From Spirochaetales bacterium (GTDB lineage Bacteria > Spirochaetota > Spirochaetia > Sphaerochaetales > Sphaerochaetaceae), in assembly GCA_022784805.1 (NCBI GenBank), contig JALFYG010000102.1, positions 1 through 12,370 on the forward strand: a stretch of DNA of 12,370 bases, read 5' to 3'. Shown here piece after piece: positions 1-6,313 of the stretch. The notes under the pieces were generated by a model that was given only the letters and a program-made list of their open reading frames with translations, ran no database searches and was not told where the DNA came from. A program made the translations under genes and the position numbers. Numbering within the stretch: the stretch's first letter is position 1; each line of letters opens with the position of its first letter.

Positions 1-1
1 A

Positions 2-793
2 CAGGCAAGAATCGCAGAAGAAGCAGGAGCTTGTGCAGTAATGGCGCTGGAGAGAATCCCAGCTGATATCAGGGCTGCTGGCGGAGTATCCAGAATGAGT
101 GATCCTAAGATGATCAAAGGAATCCAGGACGCCGTCTCAATTCCTGTAATGGCAAAGTGCCGTATCGGCCACTTTGTAGAGGCTCAGATTCTTGAAGCCA
201 TAGAAATCGATTATATCGATGAATCTGAGGTATTAAGCCCCGCTGATGATATCTACCACATCGATAAGCGTCAATTCAGAGTTCCATTTGTCTGTGGAGC
301 AAGAGACCTTGGAGAAGCATTAAGAAGAATAAACGAAGGCGCTTCCATGATCAGAACCAAAGGCGAACCTGGAACAGGTGATGTAATCCAGGCTGTAAGG
401 CATATGAGAAAGATGAACGCCGAGATCAGGAGAATCGTCGCCATGAGAAAAGACGAACTCTATGAGGAAGCAAAACTCCTCCAGGTTCCATATGATCTGG
501 TGCTATATGTAAATGAAAACGGAAAACTTCCAGTTGTAAACTTTGCAGCCGGTGGTGTCGCCACTCCAGCTGACGCAGCCCTGATGATGCAGTTGGGAGC
601 AGAAGGTGTCTTTGTTGGTTCTGGCATTTTCAAGTCAGGAGATCCCAAAAAGAGAGCAAGAGCCATTGTTGAGGCTGTCACTCACTTTAATGCCCCAAAG
701 ATGATAGCTGAGCTCTCTGAAGACCTTGGAGAAGCTATGGTTGGAATAAACCCAGAGGAAATCAAAACCATCATGGAAGAGAGAGGAAGATGA
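2..793 (+). CDS. pdxS: PdxS, pyridoxal 5'-phosphate synthase lyase subunit (5' end outside window)
   Basis: PdxS condenses ribose 5-phosphate, glyceraldehyde 3-phosphate and ammonia into pyridoxal 5'-phosphate, using ammonia passed on by PdxT. The frame is open from base 2, so the gene begins outside the window; by comparison with Bacillus subtilis PdxS about 30 N-terminal residues are missing. Diagnostic blocks are in order: ALERIPADIRAAGGVSRMSDP, VMAKCRIGH with the lysine equivalent to B. subtilis K81, DESEVLSPADD, then ASMIRTKGEPGTG with the lysine equivalent to K149, and LPVVNFAAGGVATPADAALM followed by GVFVGSGIFKS, the phosphate-binding loops. The ATG at 41 is internal and not the true start. 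The stop TGA (791-793) overlaps the pdxT start in an ATGA, implying translational coupling. No key residue is missing. Confidence 0.97.
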   Translation, partial: QARIAEEAGACAVMALERIPADIRAAGGVSRMSDPKMIKGIQDAVSIPVMAKCRIGHFVEAQILEAIEIDYIDESEVLSPADDIYHIDKRQFRVPFVCGARDLGEALRRINEGASMIRTKGEPGTGDVIQAVRHMRKMNAEIRRIVAMRKDELYEEAKLLQVPYDLVLYVNENGKLPVVNFAAGGVATPADAALMMQLGAEGVFVGSGIFKSGDPKKRARAIVEAVTHFNAPKMIAELSEDLGEAMVGINPEEIKTIMEERGR

Positions 794-1347
794 TGAAAGT
801 AGGTGTTCTTGCTCTTCAAGGAGCTTTCTATGAGCATATTGAAGCTTTGAAACACCTTGGAGTCCAGTGTAAGGAAATAAGAAAGGTAGAAGACCTAGAT
901 GGAATCGAAAGAATAGTACTACCCGGAGGAGAAAGCACTGTCCAAGGTAAACTATTACATAAGACTGGGCTCTTTGAAAGAGTGAGGGAGCTTATCAATG
1001 ATGGGATGCCTACCCTCGCCACCTGCGCTGGTCTTATCCTACTCTCTTCCCACCTCTCCAATGATGAGAATACTTATCTCGCGACCCTTCCTGTAACTGT
1101 GAGGAGAAACGCCTTTGGTCGCCAATTGGGTTCCTATGAAGAGAGGGGAAAGGTCTTGGATTATGAAGACTTTCCCATGGTTTTCATCAGGGCACCATAT
1201 ATCGAGAGTGTTTCTGAAGATGTAGACACAATAGCCACATCAAAAGGACACATAGTCGGAGTGAAATATAAGTCACAGATAGCACTCTCATTTCATCCTG
1301 AACTCACCAATGACCTAAGAATACATGATTATTTTCTGTCTCTTTAG
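790..1347 (+). CDS. pdxT: PdxT, glutaminase subunit of pyridoxal 5'-phosphate synthase
   Basis: PdxT is a class I glutamine amidotransferase that hydrolyses glutamine and channels the ammonia to PdxS in the cytoplasmic PdxST complex. The 185-residue length is normal. Visible motifs are GVLALQG at the N-terminus, LPGGEST around residues 44-50, the catalytic cysteine C79 in ATCAGLI, RNAFGRQ around 106-112, FIRAP around 132-136, and the His-Glu pair H169/E171 in SFHPELT. The first ATG (790) overlaps the pdxS stop as ATGA; a second ATG at 793 gives MKVGVLALQG and is equally possible. It is the last gene of the pdxST operon and is followed 8 bases later by a strong hairpin terminator. Confidence 0.97.
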   Translation: MMKVGVLALQGAFYEHIEALKHLGVQCKEIRKVEDLDGIERIVLPGGESTVQGKLLHKTGLFERVRELINDGMPTLATCAGLILLSSHLSNDENTYLATLPVTVRRNAFGRQLGSYEERGKVLDYEDFPMVFIRAPYIESVSEDVDTIATSKGHIVGVKYKSQIALSFHPELTNDLRIHDYFLSL

Positions 1348-1355
1348 AAGAGTTT

Positions 1356-1388
1356 GGAGTCTTTCTATGAGAGAGACTCCTTTCTTTT
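1356..1388 (+). terminator. Rho-independent terminator of pdxST
   Basis: An 11-bp stem (1356-1366 with 1370-1380, one G-U pair) closes on a 3-base ATG loop and is followed by TTTCTTTT. It lies directly after the pdxT stop. Confidence 0.88.
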
Positions 1389-1439
1389 CCCAATAGATTT
1401 GATAGCTACGAAAAAAAGGATATAAGTAGCTTGTCATTC

Positions 1440-1721
1440 TTTCTTCCACTTCTGTGTATTCAAGGTTTTTGGGTAACAATTCCTGTGATGACTAACGAAA
1501 CAATCTCTTGGGCACTTATAAGTTGGATAACAATTGTTACAGAACTCTCTTCTGAAGTAATTCTATAAAACTACAGGGCAACAACTCTTACAATTCAAAT
1601 CTATATTTATGTATCAAAAGGAAACTATGGCATCGCAGTAGCAATAATACTTACAGCAATAACTGTCATTACTCTAGTTGTATTTATGTTGCTCTCAAAA
1701 GACAAAAAGATAACATTTTAA
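1440..1721 (+). pseudogene. Decayed C-terminal remnant of an Fe(III)-type ABC transporter permease
   Basis: Reading codons from 1440 gives a stretch containing FWVTIPVM, ISWALISWITIVTELSSEVIL, then TAA at 1566-1568, and after it TTLTIQIYIYVSKGNYGIA, a hydrophobic helix and LLSKDKKITF with a stop at 1719-1721. This matches the end of binding-protein-dependent permeases of the FbpB/FutB type: the LPxM loop, the GALFSW..INELSATIILY block, SVAIYxxxxxGxYGTAAALS, the last transmembrane helix and a basic tail. The TAA sits where the conserved tyrosine of IILY is expected (TAT to TAA). There is no start codon or N-terminal part and nothing recognisable upstream of about 1440. A functional fragment is unlikely. 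The family call rests on remembered motifs, not an alignment. Confidence 0.72.
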
Positions 1722-1749
1722 TCTAATTGTACCAAAAAGCTTCTCCATG

Positions 1750-1785
1750 GATAGCCATATCTTTCGTGGTATGGTTATCTTTCTT
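1750..1785 (+). terminator. Hairpin with short T-rich tail, abutting the next start codon
   Basis: GATAGCCATA (1750-1759) pairs with TATGGTTATC (1770-1779) with one G-U pair and a 10-base loop, followed by TTTCTT. It may be the old terminator of the decayed permease gene. It ends two bases before the ATG at 1788, so it could also hinder translation of that gene from read-through mRNA. Confidence 0.45.
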
Positions 1786-1787
1786 AT

Positions 1788-2888
1788 ATGAAAAGAAATA
1801 TTCTCATATTAACTCTTTTAATCGCACTTATTGTATCCTGCTCCACAACACAGCCCCAAGGAAAAACATATAATGTTCTTCCCTTGGACATTTCTCGAGA
1901 AGATTTTGAAATAATAAGCGAAGAAAACTACTATCACGAGATGACGAATGTAGTGGAACCTTACTTAGATTCTATAAAAACTGCAGGAATTCTCTCTGCG
2001 AAAACAGATGGTCATAGAATCTATTATGAATATTTTGACATAGAGAATGAGAAAGGATCTGTGGTGATTCTCCATGGCTTTACTGAGTTTATCAGAAAGT
2101 ATAGTGAAATCATCTACTATTTTTCACGTTCCGGATATGACGTGTATATGATTGAGCACTATGGTCATGGATACTCCGAAAGGAGAGAAGATGTGGCGGA
2201 GAATCTTTCCAAAGTAGCTGTTGATGATTTTGATGTGTATACAAATGATGTAAAGCAGTTTGTAGACGAAGTGGTGATACCCCACTCTGGAGACAACAAA
2301 CTTGTTCTATTTGGGCACTCCATGGGAGGAGGAATAGCCACAAGATTCTTGGAGATATATCCAGATGTATTTGATTATGCAATTCTTTCATCTCCTATGA
2401 TAGGAATCAATCTAGGATCTGTTCCTGAATGGACCGCCAAGTTCCTTTCAGGTTCCGCAAACTTCTTTGGTGTTGGGGACAAATATGTTTTCGGCCACTA
2501 TGACTGGGATGCCATCGAATCATTTGCTGATCCTGATTGTCCAGCCACAAGTTACCCAAGATACAGTTACTTCTTTAACATGAGAAGTGAGAACGAGTAT
2601 CATCAAACATATGGTGCTACTTGGTCATGGCTAAACGCATCTCTAAAAGCTACAGAGAAGATGGTGAAAGAAAGTGAAGCAAAGAAAGTAACAATTCCTG
2701 TTCTCCTATTTCAAGCAGAGACAGATTCTCTTGTGAGAAACGATAGACAATTGGAATTCGCTTCAAAGGCAGAACGAGTACATGTTGTTATGTGCCCATA
2801 TGCTCATCATGAGATATTTAACTCTCCTGATGCTGTTGCCAATGCCTATTGGGTCACTGTCTTCGATTTCTTAGATGGCCTTATTTGA
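1788..2888 (+). CDS. Predicted lipoprotein alpha/beta hydrolase (PldB / monoacylglycerol-lipase-like, COG2267 type)
   Basis: The 366-residue protein begins with a lipoprotein signal peptide: K2 R3, a hydrophobic run to residue 17, and lipobox IVS-C with the lipidated cysteine at C18, so it should be anchored in an envelope membrane. The rest is a serine-hydrolase domain of the lysophospholipase/monoacylglycerol lipase group: the oxyanion strand VVILHGFTEF (92-101), the EHYGHGYS block (123-130), nucleophile elbow GHSMGG with S178, a likely acid D313 in QAETDSLV, and H341 in YAHHEIF. Substrate is unknown; an acylglycerol, lysophospholipid or other ester are all possible. No Shine-Dalgarno sequence precedes the ATG; the upstream bases form a hairpin. 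It stands alone between a transporter relic and a tRNA. Confidence 0.88.
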   Translation: MKRNILILTLLIALIVSCSTTQPQGKTYNVLPLDISREDFEIISEENYYHEMTNVVEPYLDSIKTAGILSAKTDGHRIYYEYFDIENEKGSVVILHGFTEFIRKYSEIIYYFSRSGYDVYMIEHYGHGYSERREDVAENLSKVAVDDFDVYTNDVKQFVDEVVIPHSGDNKLVLFGHSMGGGIATRFLEIYPDVFDYAILSSPMIGINLGSVPEWTAKFLSGSANFFGVGDKYVFGHYDWDAIESFADPDCPATSYPRYSYFFNMRSENEYHQTYGATWSWLNASLKATEKMVKESEAKKVTIPVLLFQAETDSLVRNDRQLEFASKAERVHVVMCPYAHHEIFNSPDAVANAYWVTVFDFLDGLI

Positions 2889-2930
2889 ATCTTTTGGCCC
2901 TTTACTTATGGTATGGCTCTATTTTCTTAA

Positions 2931-2959
2931 TAGACAAATAAAACTCTTTAACATATACT
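2931..2959 (+). promoter_or_regulatory. Sigma-70-type promoter of tRNA-Pro
   Basis: TAGACA (2931-2936) and TATACT (2954-2959) are separated by exactly 17 bases, each matching consensus at 5 of 6 positions. The expected transcript start near 2966 is about 6 bases before the tRNA. Confidence 0.75.
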
Positions 2960-2971
2960 CTCCTCTGTTGA

Positions 2972-3044
2972 CGGATAGTAGCGCAGAGGCTAGCGCACTT
3001 GGTTCGGGACCAAGGGGTCGGCGGTTCAAATCCGCCCTGTCCGA
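2972..3044 (+). tRNA. tRNA-Pro, anticodon CGG
   Basis: A full cloverleaf can be drawn. The acceptor stem CGGATAG pairs with CTGTCCG (one T-G pair), followed by discriminator A3044. The D stem is GCGC/GCGC, the anticodon stem CTTGG/CCAAG encloses loop TTCGGGA with anticodon CGG at 3005-3007, and the T arm is GGCGG-TTCAAAT-CCGCC. A G follows the anticodon, as expected of proline tRNAs methylated by TrmD. CCA is not encoded (AAA follows), so a CCA-adding enzyme is required. The open frame that runs through the gene on the + strand is not a protein gene. No second copy of the tRNA 3' end is visible in the window, so an integration site is not shown. Confidence 0.95.
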
Positions 3045-3076
3045 AAACTTGTTATTTTTGTTGTTGTTGTCACTTT

Positions 3077-3264
3077 CCAAGTATAATGGAAACATGCCAA
3101 GTATAATGGAAACAAAGTCGAAAAATTCCCTGATTTCCTTAAGAAATTGGGGAATTCTTTATCACAAAATTCCAAGTATAATGGAAACATGCTTAGAAAT
3201 TCCAAGTATAATGGAAACACATGCTCAATATCTTGCTATGATTTTTCCAAGTATAATGGAAACA
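3077..3264 (+). repeat. Array of five identical 18-bp direct repeats with irregular spacing
   Basis: CCAAGTATAATGGAAACA occurs without a mismatch at 3077, 3097, 3172, 3202 and 3247, always in the same orientation. Start-to-start distances are 20, 75, 30 and 45 bases, and the identity stops sharply at the repeat edges. Each unit is a small dyad, CCA-AGTATAA-TGG, lengthened to TTTCCA/TGGAAA in copies 1 and 5, and contains TATAAT. Regular CRISPR spacing is absent. Read on the - strand each unit is TGTTTCCATTATACTTGG. Repeated protein-binding sites of this kind are known at the ends of IS21-family elements and at iteron origins, but no istAB or rep gene is present here, so the function is open. 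Confidence 0.93.
3124..3156. other. Interrupted hairpin inside the repeat array
   Basis: AATTCCC (3124-3130) pairs with GGGAATT (3150-3156). After a 2x2 mismatch, ATTTC (3133-3137) pairs with GAAAT (3143-3147) around a 5-base loop. It fills the longest gap of the array, between copies 2 and 3. It has no T tract of note, so a role as a tRNA terminator is doubtful. Confidence 0.55.
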
Positions 3265-3350
3265 AGCATGTTTTTTATCATTTTCTAAAAGATATTTGAT
3301 AATACTTATACTCTCATTTCCACTACTCTCTTCAATTTGATATTTAGGCT

Positions 3351-3369
3351 GGTGGTGCAACGCACCACT
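3351..3369 (+). other. GC-rich hairpin upstream of the HTH gene pair
   Basis: GTGGTGC (3352-3358) and GCACCAC (3362-3368) form a perfect 7-bp stem with an AAC loop, extended by one G-U pair. TTCCCC rather than a U tract follows, so a simple terminator is unlikely. It lies 86 bases before the start of the first HTH gene and may be a leader structure or a protein-binding site. Confidence 0.5.
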
Positions 3370-3454
3370 TTCCCCTGCCCTTGGAAGGAAGAAAAGATTG
3401 TTTCTTTTCCTGATAGCCAGAAGGCATCAGATTTTTGTTATCGGAGGGCAAACA

Positions 3455-3838
3455 ATGCCTAACAGTAATGTATCAAAAACATTTTGGAAGAACGTCTACA
3501 AGACTCTCATCGACCAGAACATGACGCTTGTTGATCTAGCGAATGAAGCAGGGCTCTCACATCAGAGCATGCTTGTATCAAAGCAAGTAGGGAGTTCACT
3601 TAGAGTTGGAACAGTCATCAGAGTATCAGATATACTTGGAGTGACTCCATCATATCTACTGGGCACCGATTATGTAAACAGAAAGGGCTCAGATCCGGAA
3701 ACACTCTTGGAAGGAGATTTGGAGAAGGCAATCCAATCCATGCCGACGGAAGCGTTGAGGCTGATTGATCCATGTCTCTCATCAAAAAACCAGTATTCAC
3801 TTGTGAAAATCGCAAAAGCACTAAAGGAGAACAACTAA
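3455..3838 (+). CDS. Small XRE/Cro-type helix-turn-helix protein (first of a pair)
   Basis: A 127-residue DNA-binding protein is predicted. Residues 11-70 fit a Cro/C1-type helix-turn-helix: KTLIDQNMTLVDLANEAGL, then SHQSMLVSKQ as recognition region, ending with VSDILGVTPSYLLG, the usual last helix of this fold. The C-terminal half (71-127) is acidic and then basic with no recognised domain. The start at 3455 was chosen over the longer frame from 3398 because GGAGGG (3443-3448) stands 6 bases upstream and the extra 19 residues look random. The next gene starts one base after its stop, so the two are almost certainly co-translated. Target and signal are unknown; the repeat array and the hairpin upstream are candidate binding sites. 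Confidence 0.82.
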   Translation: MPNSNVSKTFWKNVYKTLIDQNMTLVDLANEAGLSHQSMLVSKQVGSSLRVGTVIRVSDILGVTPSYLLGTDYVNRKGSDPETLLEGDLEKAIQSMPTEALRLIDPCLSSKNQYSLVKIAKALKENN

Positions 3839-3839
3839 T

Positions 3840-4229
3840 ATGAGAACACCTAACAATGAAAACAAACTTAAGGAATATGAAATCGGAAAGAAGATCAAGG
3901 AAATGTGGGGAAGAATCGATGAAGCCGCTTATGCCCAAAACACATCTATCGGCGCTGTTGCTAAGGTAGAAGGCATCTCCGCGGCAGCCATGTATAGTGC
4001 AATCAGAAAGACAAGGAAGACAGGTGAATACACTGATACTCTTCTCTCCTGCATAAATGCTCTTGCCCGTGGACTTCATCTGGATCTGGATTATGTGCTC
4101 ACTGGATTGGACAGCAGTAAAGAAGCCTGTACCATCGCGTCCATTATCGAAGGCTTGTCTGATGAGGACTTAAAGATTCTAAAGAGAGTTTCAATCGGAA
4201 TGGCGCTTGGTGTAGTTGACGGTATCTAA
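3840..4229 (+). CDS. Small helix-turn-helix-like protein (second of a pair)
   Basis: This 129-residue protein follows the first HTH gene with one base between stop and start; AAGGAGA (3824-3830) lies 9 bases upstream. The layout resembles its neighbour: a basic first half with an HTH-like segment (about 30-90: TSIGAVAKVEGISAAAMYSAIRK, then LLSCINALARGLHLDLDYVLTGL) and a C-terminal helical part (IIEGLSDEDLKILKRVSIGMAL, 102-123). The YVLTG end of the domain parallels YLLGT in the first protein, suggesting an old duplication with strong divergence. They could form a heterodimeric regulator or a regulator/modulator pair. The family is not securely recognised. A large inverted repeat follows the stop. 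Confidence 0.75.
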   Translation: MRTPNNENKLKEYEIGKKIKEMWGRIDEAAYAQNTSIGAVAKVEGISAAAMYSAIRKTRKTGEYTDTLLSCINALARGLHLDLDYVLTGLDSSKEACTIASIIEGLSDEDLKILKRVSIGMALGVVDGI

Positions 4230-4242
4230 ATTCATAGCAAAC

Positions 4243-4280
4243 AAACGCACGCTGAATGTTTGAAATTCATGCGTGCGTTT
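4243..4280 (-). terminator. Large inverted repeat between convergent genes, probable shared terminator
   Basis: AAACGCACGC (4243-4252) pairs perfectly with GCGTGCGTTT (4271-4280). TGAAT (4253-4257) and ATTCA (4265-4269) extend the stem past a bulged T. On the - strand the stem is followed by TGTTTGC, on the + strand by AATGA, so it suits the - strand gene best. It lies midway between convergent genes ending at 4229 and 4313. Confidence 0.72.
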
Positions 4281-4312
4281 AATGAATGAACAGACGTTTT
4301 TGATGCTATCTT

Positions 4313-4951
4313 CTACTCATCCTTCTTTGCGACAGGATGCCTGATTACAGTCTTCCATTTCTCAGGAACCACTTTTCTTGCGTCAGACATGTAGATTTCA
4401 TGATGAAGTCTCTTCTCACTAAAGTCATTTCTATATCCATTCTCTTCAATGTACTGATCTATAATGGCGACTGTGGCTGGCTCGGCATCAAAAGGCCCCT
4501 GATGCATGATCTGGACACATAAGCCCTCTTCCACTGTCAAATACTCTGCTTTGGAGCAGTCTATTTTCTTTTTCACTGTGGCTGTCTTCATTGCCCAATC
4601 AAAGTCTTCTTTTGTTACGAAGTCAGGGAGTCTTATTACTGATATCCAGTTAAACTCTTCCTTACTCGTATAATCACAACCTTCTATTCCCTCCTGCCAC
4701 CAGAAGCCCTCAAGAGGAGGAACAACATACTCAAAGAATCCCTCAATCTTATGGTCCGTCTTATAGCTCATCTTCAATGTATAAGCTATGGAGTAGAGGA
4801 CTCCAACAGCGCGTTGATATTCCCCGCCTTCTTCATTGGGGTTTCCCTTCCCTCTTACTGCTATATAGTTAGCCTTCGGAACATTAACGATCTCCGGCTT
4901 ATTCTTAGGCATGTAAAACTCTTTGTATTCTTTCTTAAAATCAAATGCCAT
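4313..4951 (-). CDS. GyrI-like small-molecule-binding domain protein (COG4832 type)
   Basis: The 212-residue protein begins MAFDFKKEYKEFYMPKNKP, followed by EIVNVPKANYIAVRGKGNPN, a region typical of stand-alone GyrI-like proteins (the ligand-binding fold of SbmC/GyrI and of BmrR-type effector domains). Later blocks include FFEYVVPPLEGFWW, FNWISVIRLPDFVTKEDFDWA and ARKVVPEKWKTVIRHPV, the usual C-terminus of this group. It should be cytoplasmic and bind a small, perhaps cationic, compound. The start at 4951 is preferred to the longer frame from 5053 because AAGGAGAAGAGG lies just upstream and the extra 34 residues overlap the previous gene. It is the last gene of a three-gene operon with a WYL regulator, and could act as its drug or metabolite sensor; that is inference. 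Confidence 0.85.
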   Translation of the reverse strand: MAFDFKKEYKEFYMPKNKPEIVNVPKANYIAVRGKGNPNEEGGEYQRAVGVLYSIAYTLKMSYKTDHKIEGFFEYVVPPLEGFWWQEGIEGCDYTSKEEFNWISVIRLPDFVTKEDFDWAMKTATVKKKIDCSKAEYLTVEEGLCVQIMHQGPFDAEPATVAIIDQYIEENGYRNDFSEKRLHHEIYMSDARKVVPEKWKTVIRHPVAKKDE

Positions 4952-4965
4952 ATACCTCTTCTCCT

Positions 4966-5316
4966 TTATTCCTCGTAAAACTTTCCAGCATAAAAATTCT
5001 CTGCACCAGTTTTCTTTGCAGACAAGTGGAAGCATACACATCCATCGGGGCATACACAGTCCTTTTCATATTTTCCACTTCCACCCACTAGCATTAGGTC
5101 TCCTCCACTTCTTACAGCCTGCATATCGCTATAGAGAATCTGCATCATTTTCTGGCAGATTCCATACCCATCTTTATTGACGGGAGTTCCATATGTACAG
5201 GTGTATTTATCACCAATTTCTTCTCCGTTCCTGCAGAGATGCTCTGTATGGTCTCCCCTTAGATATCCAGTGACTTCTATCTCGAAGACATACTCCTCTT
5301 CATACCATTTCTTCAT
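4966..5316 (-). CDS. TIGR04076 family protein
   Basis: A 116-residue cytoplasmic protein starts MKKWYEEEYVFEIEVTGYLRG and carries ICQKMMQILYSDMQAVRSGG and, near the end, CVCPDGCVCFHLSAKK. This arrangement, with KV/EIEV at the start, a GDKY turn, a central helix with a GG and a late CPD motif before a final beta strand, is that of TIGR04076, a family with no established function. Six cysteines in a small protein suggest metal or redox chemistry, but this is inference. GGAGGG lies 5 bases before the ATG. The start is inside the last codons of the upstream WYL gene (17-base overlap) and the GyrI-like gene follows after 14 bases, so all three are coupled. Confidence 0.78.
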   Translation of the reverse strand: MKKWYEEEYVFEIEVTGYLRGDHTEHLCRNGEEIGDKYTCTYGTPVNKDGYGICQKMMQILYSDMQAVRSGGDLMLVGGSGKYEKDCVCPDGCVCFHLSAKKTGAENFYAGKFYEE

Positions 5317-6235
5317 CTTGTCCCTCCTTTTTTCTATACTTTTCCACTATCTCGGATGTGATATCAAAGAGTTTCTCTCTAATGCTCTCCGGTTCAATGA
5401 CAGTGACTTTGTCCTTCATGGTAAGCATCCATGATAGTATTCCCTCGTCATCACTGTAGTCGTGTTCAAATAAAAGGTTTCCATCAGGTAGCTCTTTAAA
5501 AGACTCCAACCCAAAGTCCTCGATAAGACGCCATTTCATGGATGAGTCAAAGATGGCTTTCATCCTCCCCTTTCTCGGGAATACTTTCTCACTTGATAAA
5601 TCGGGCATAGGGACATCACTTCTTTTATCGAAGATACACCCCTCTGTTATTCCTGCCATGCGATTGAGCTTGAATAGTCTGAAATCATTTCTGCTGAAGC
5701 AGTATCCATAGACATACCAGCTGGACCATTTGAAGACCAAGTAGTATGGCTCTATCTCCCTAATGGAGTTCTCTTTTGGAGAATAATACTCAAACTTCAA
5801 AACACGCCCGTCTTCTATTGCATTCTGAATCAGCTCTATCTTTGGTGCCTTTACTTCCTTGCTCCAGGAAGACAAGTCTATGAGAATTGATTCTGAACCG
5901 CTTATATACTCAGAGGATCCAGCTTTAATCTTCTCCATCAGAAGGGAATAATAGTTACTGCCGCTGACACTATCGAGGCTTCTGAGGCCAGAGAGGATCA
6001 TCTTCATATCTTTGGATGAGAGAATGGTTTTATCCATTCTGTATCCATCCATTATTCTGATTCCCCCTCCACTTCCCTGAAGTGTGACAATGGGAATTCC
6101 AGCCCTCAATAAGGCATCGACATCTCTGTTGATAGTCCTTTTAGAGACTTCAAACATCTCTGCCAGCTCCGGAGCTGTAACTTGGTCTTTCTGCAAAAGA
6201 ATAGAGAGAATCCCAATCAGCCTTTCTATTTTCAT
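5300..6235 (-). CDS. WYL-domain transcriptional regulator (YafY/DeoR-type HTH)
   Basis: The 311-residue protein has an N-terminal winged helix-turn-helix (1-65; VTAPELAEMFEVSKRTINRDVDAL is the HTH, followed by wing GSGGGIRIMDGY), a linker, and a WYL domain (about 132-215) with SSWYVYGYCFSRNDFRLFKLNRM as its core. A C-terminal WCX-like extension ends at 311. WYL regulators bind small ligands or nucleic acids and usually control neighbouring genes; here the likely targets are its own operon partners, the TIGR04076 and GyrI-like genes. The weak site AAAGGG lies 2-3 bases from the ATG, and an extended -10 element stands about 22 bases upstream. The stop overlaps the next gene by 17 bases. The WYL tryptophan and tyrosine are conserved. 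Confidence 0.92.
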   Translation of the reverse strand: MKIERLIGILSILLQKDQVTAPELAEMFEVSKRTINRDVDALLRAGIPIVTLQGSGGGIRIMDGYRMDKTILSSKDMKMILSGLRSLDSVSGSNYYSLLMEKIKAGSSEYISGSESILIDLSSWSKEVKAPKIELIQNAIEDGRVLKFEYYSPKENSIREIEPYYLVFKWSSWYVYGYCFSRNDFRLFKLNRMAGITEGCIFDKRSDVPMPDLSSEKVFPRKGRMKAIFDSSMKWRLIEDFGLESFKELPDGNLLFEHDYSDDEGILSWMLTMKDKVTVIEPESIREKLFDITSEIVEKYRKKEGQDEEMV

Positions 6236-6256
6236 ATCCCTTTCACTTCCGTCTCC

Positions 6257-6265
6257 ATTCTAGCA
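6257..6265 (-). promoter_or_regulatory. Extended -10 promoter of the WYL operon
   Basis: On the - strand TGC-TAGAAT reads as an extended -10 element (TGnTAxAAT) with no good -35 box at 17 bases. Transcription would start near 6250, about 15 bases before the ATG. An imperfect dyad, ACAC-g-ACAG/CTGT-GTGT at 6272-6288, lies just upstream and could be the operator for the WYL protein. Confidence 0.5.
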
Positions 6266-6313
6266 TCAACAACACGACAGCTGTGTGTCATGTTTAAAAA
6301 GCAGAAGTGAAAG

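Noticed and set aside
2972..3044. tRNA-Pro as a proven integration (att) site
   Set aside because: No duplicated tRNA 3' end and no integrase gene is visible in the window.
3026..3220. Open frame on the - strand with repeated FPLYL
   Set aside because: It is the reverse reading of the 18-bp repeats and the tRNA 3' end; no ribosome site and no recognisable protein.
3082..3257. TATAAT in each repeat as five tandem promoters
   Set aside because: No acceptable -35 box or TGn extension stands before the copies; the match is part of the repeat unit.
3077..3264. CRISPR array
   Set aside because: Repeats are only 18 bp, spacer lengths are 2, 57, 12 and 27 bases, and no cas gene is in the window.
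2875..3288. Open frame of 137 codons on the + strand
   Set aside because: It runs through the tRNA-Pro gene and the repeat array; its repeated PSIMET is only the translated 18-bp unit.
4952..5053. N-terminal extension of the GyrI-like protein (start at 5053)
   Set aside because: The extra residues overlap the TIGR04076 gene in another frame; the ATG at 4951 has a strong ribosome site and matches the family start.
4337..5434. Several + strand open frames between 4337 and 5434
   Set aside because: They are antisense to the well-supported WYL, TIGR04076 and GyrI-like genes and have no recognisable domains.
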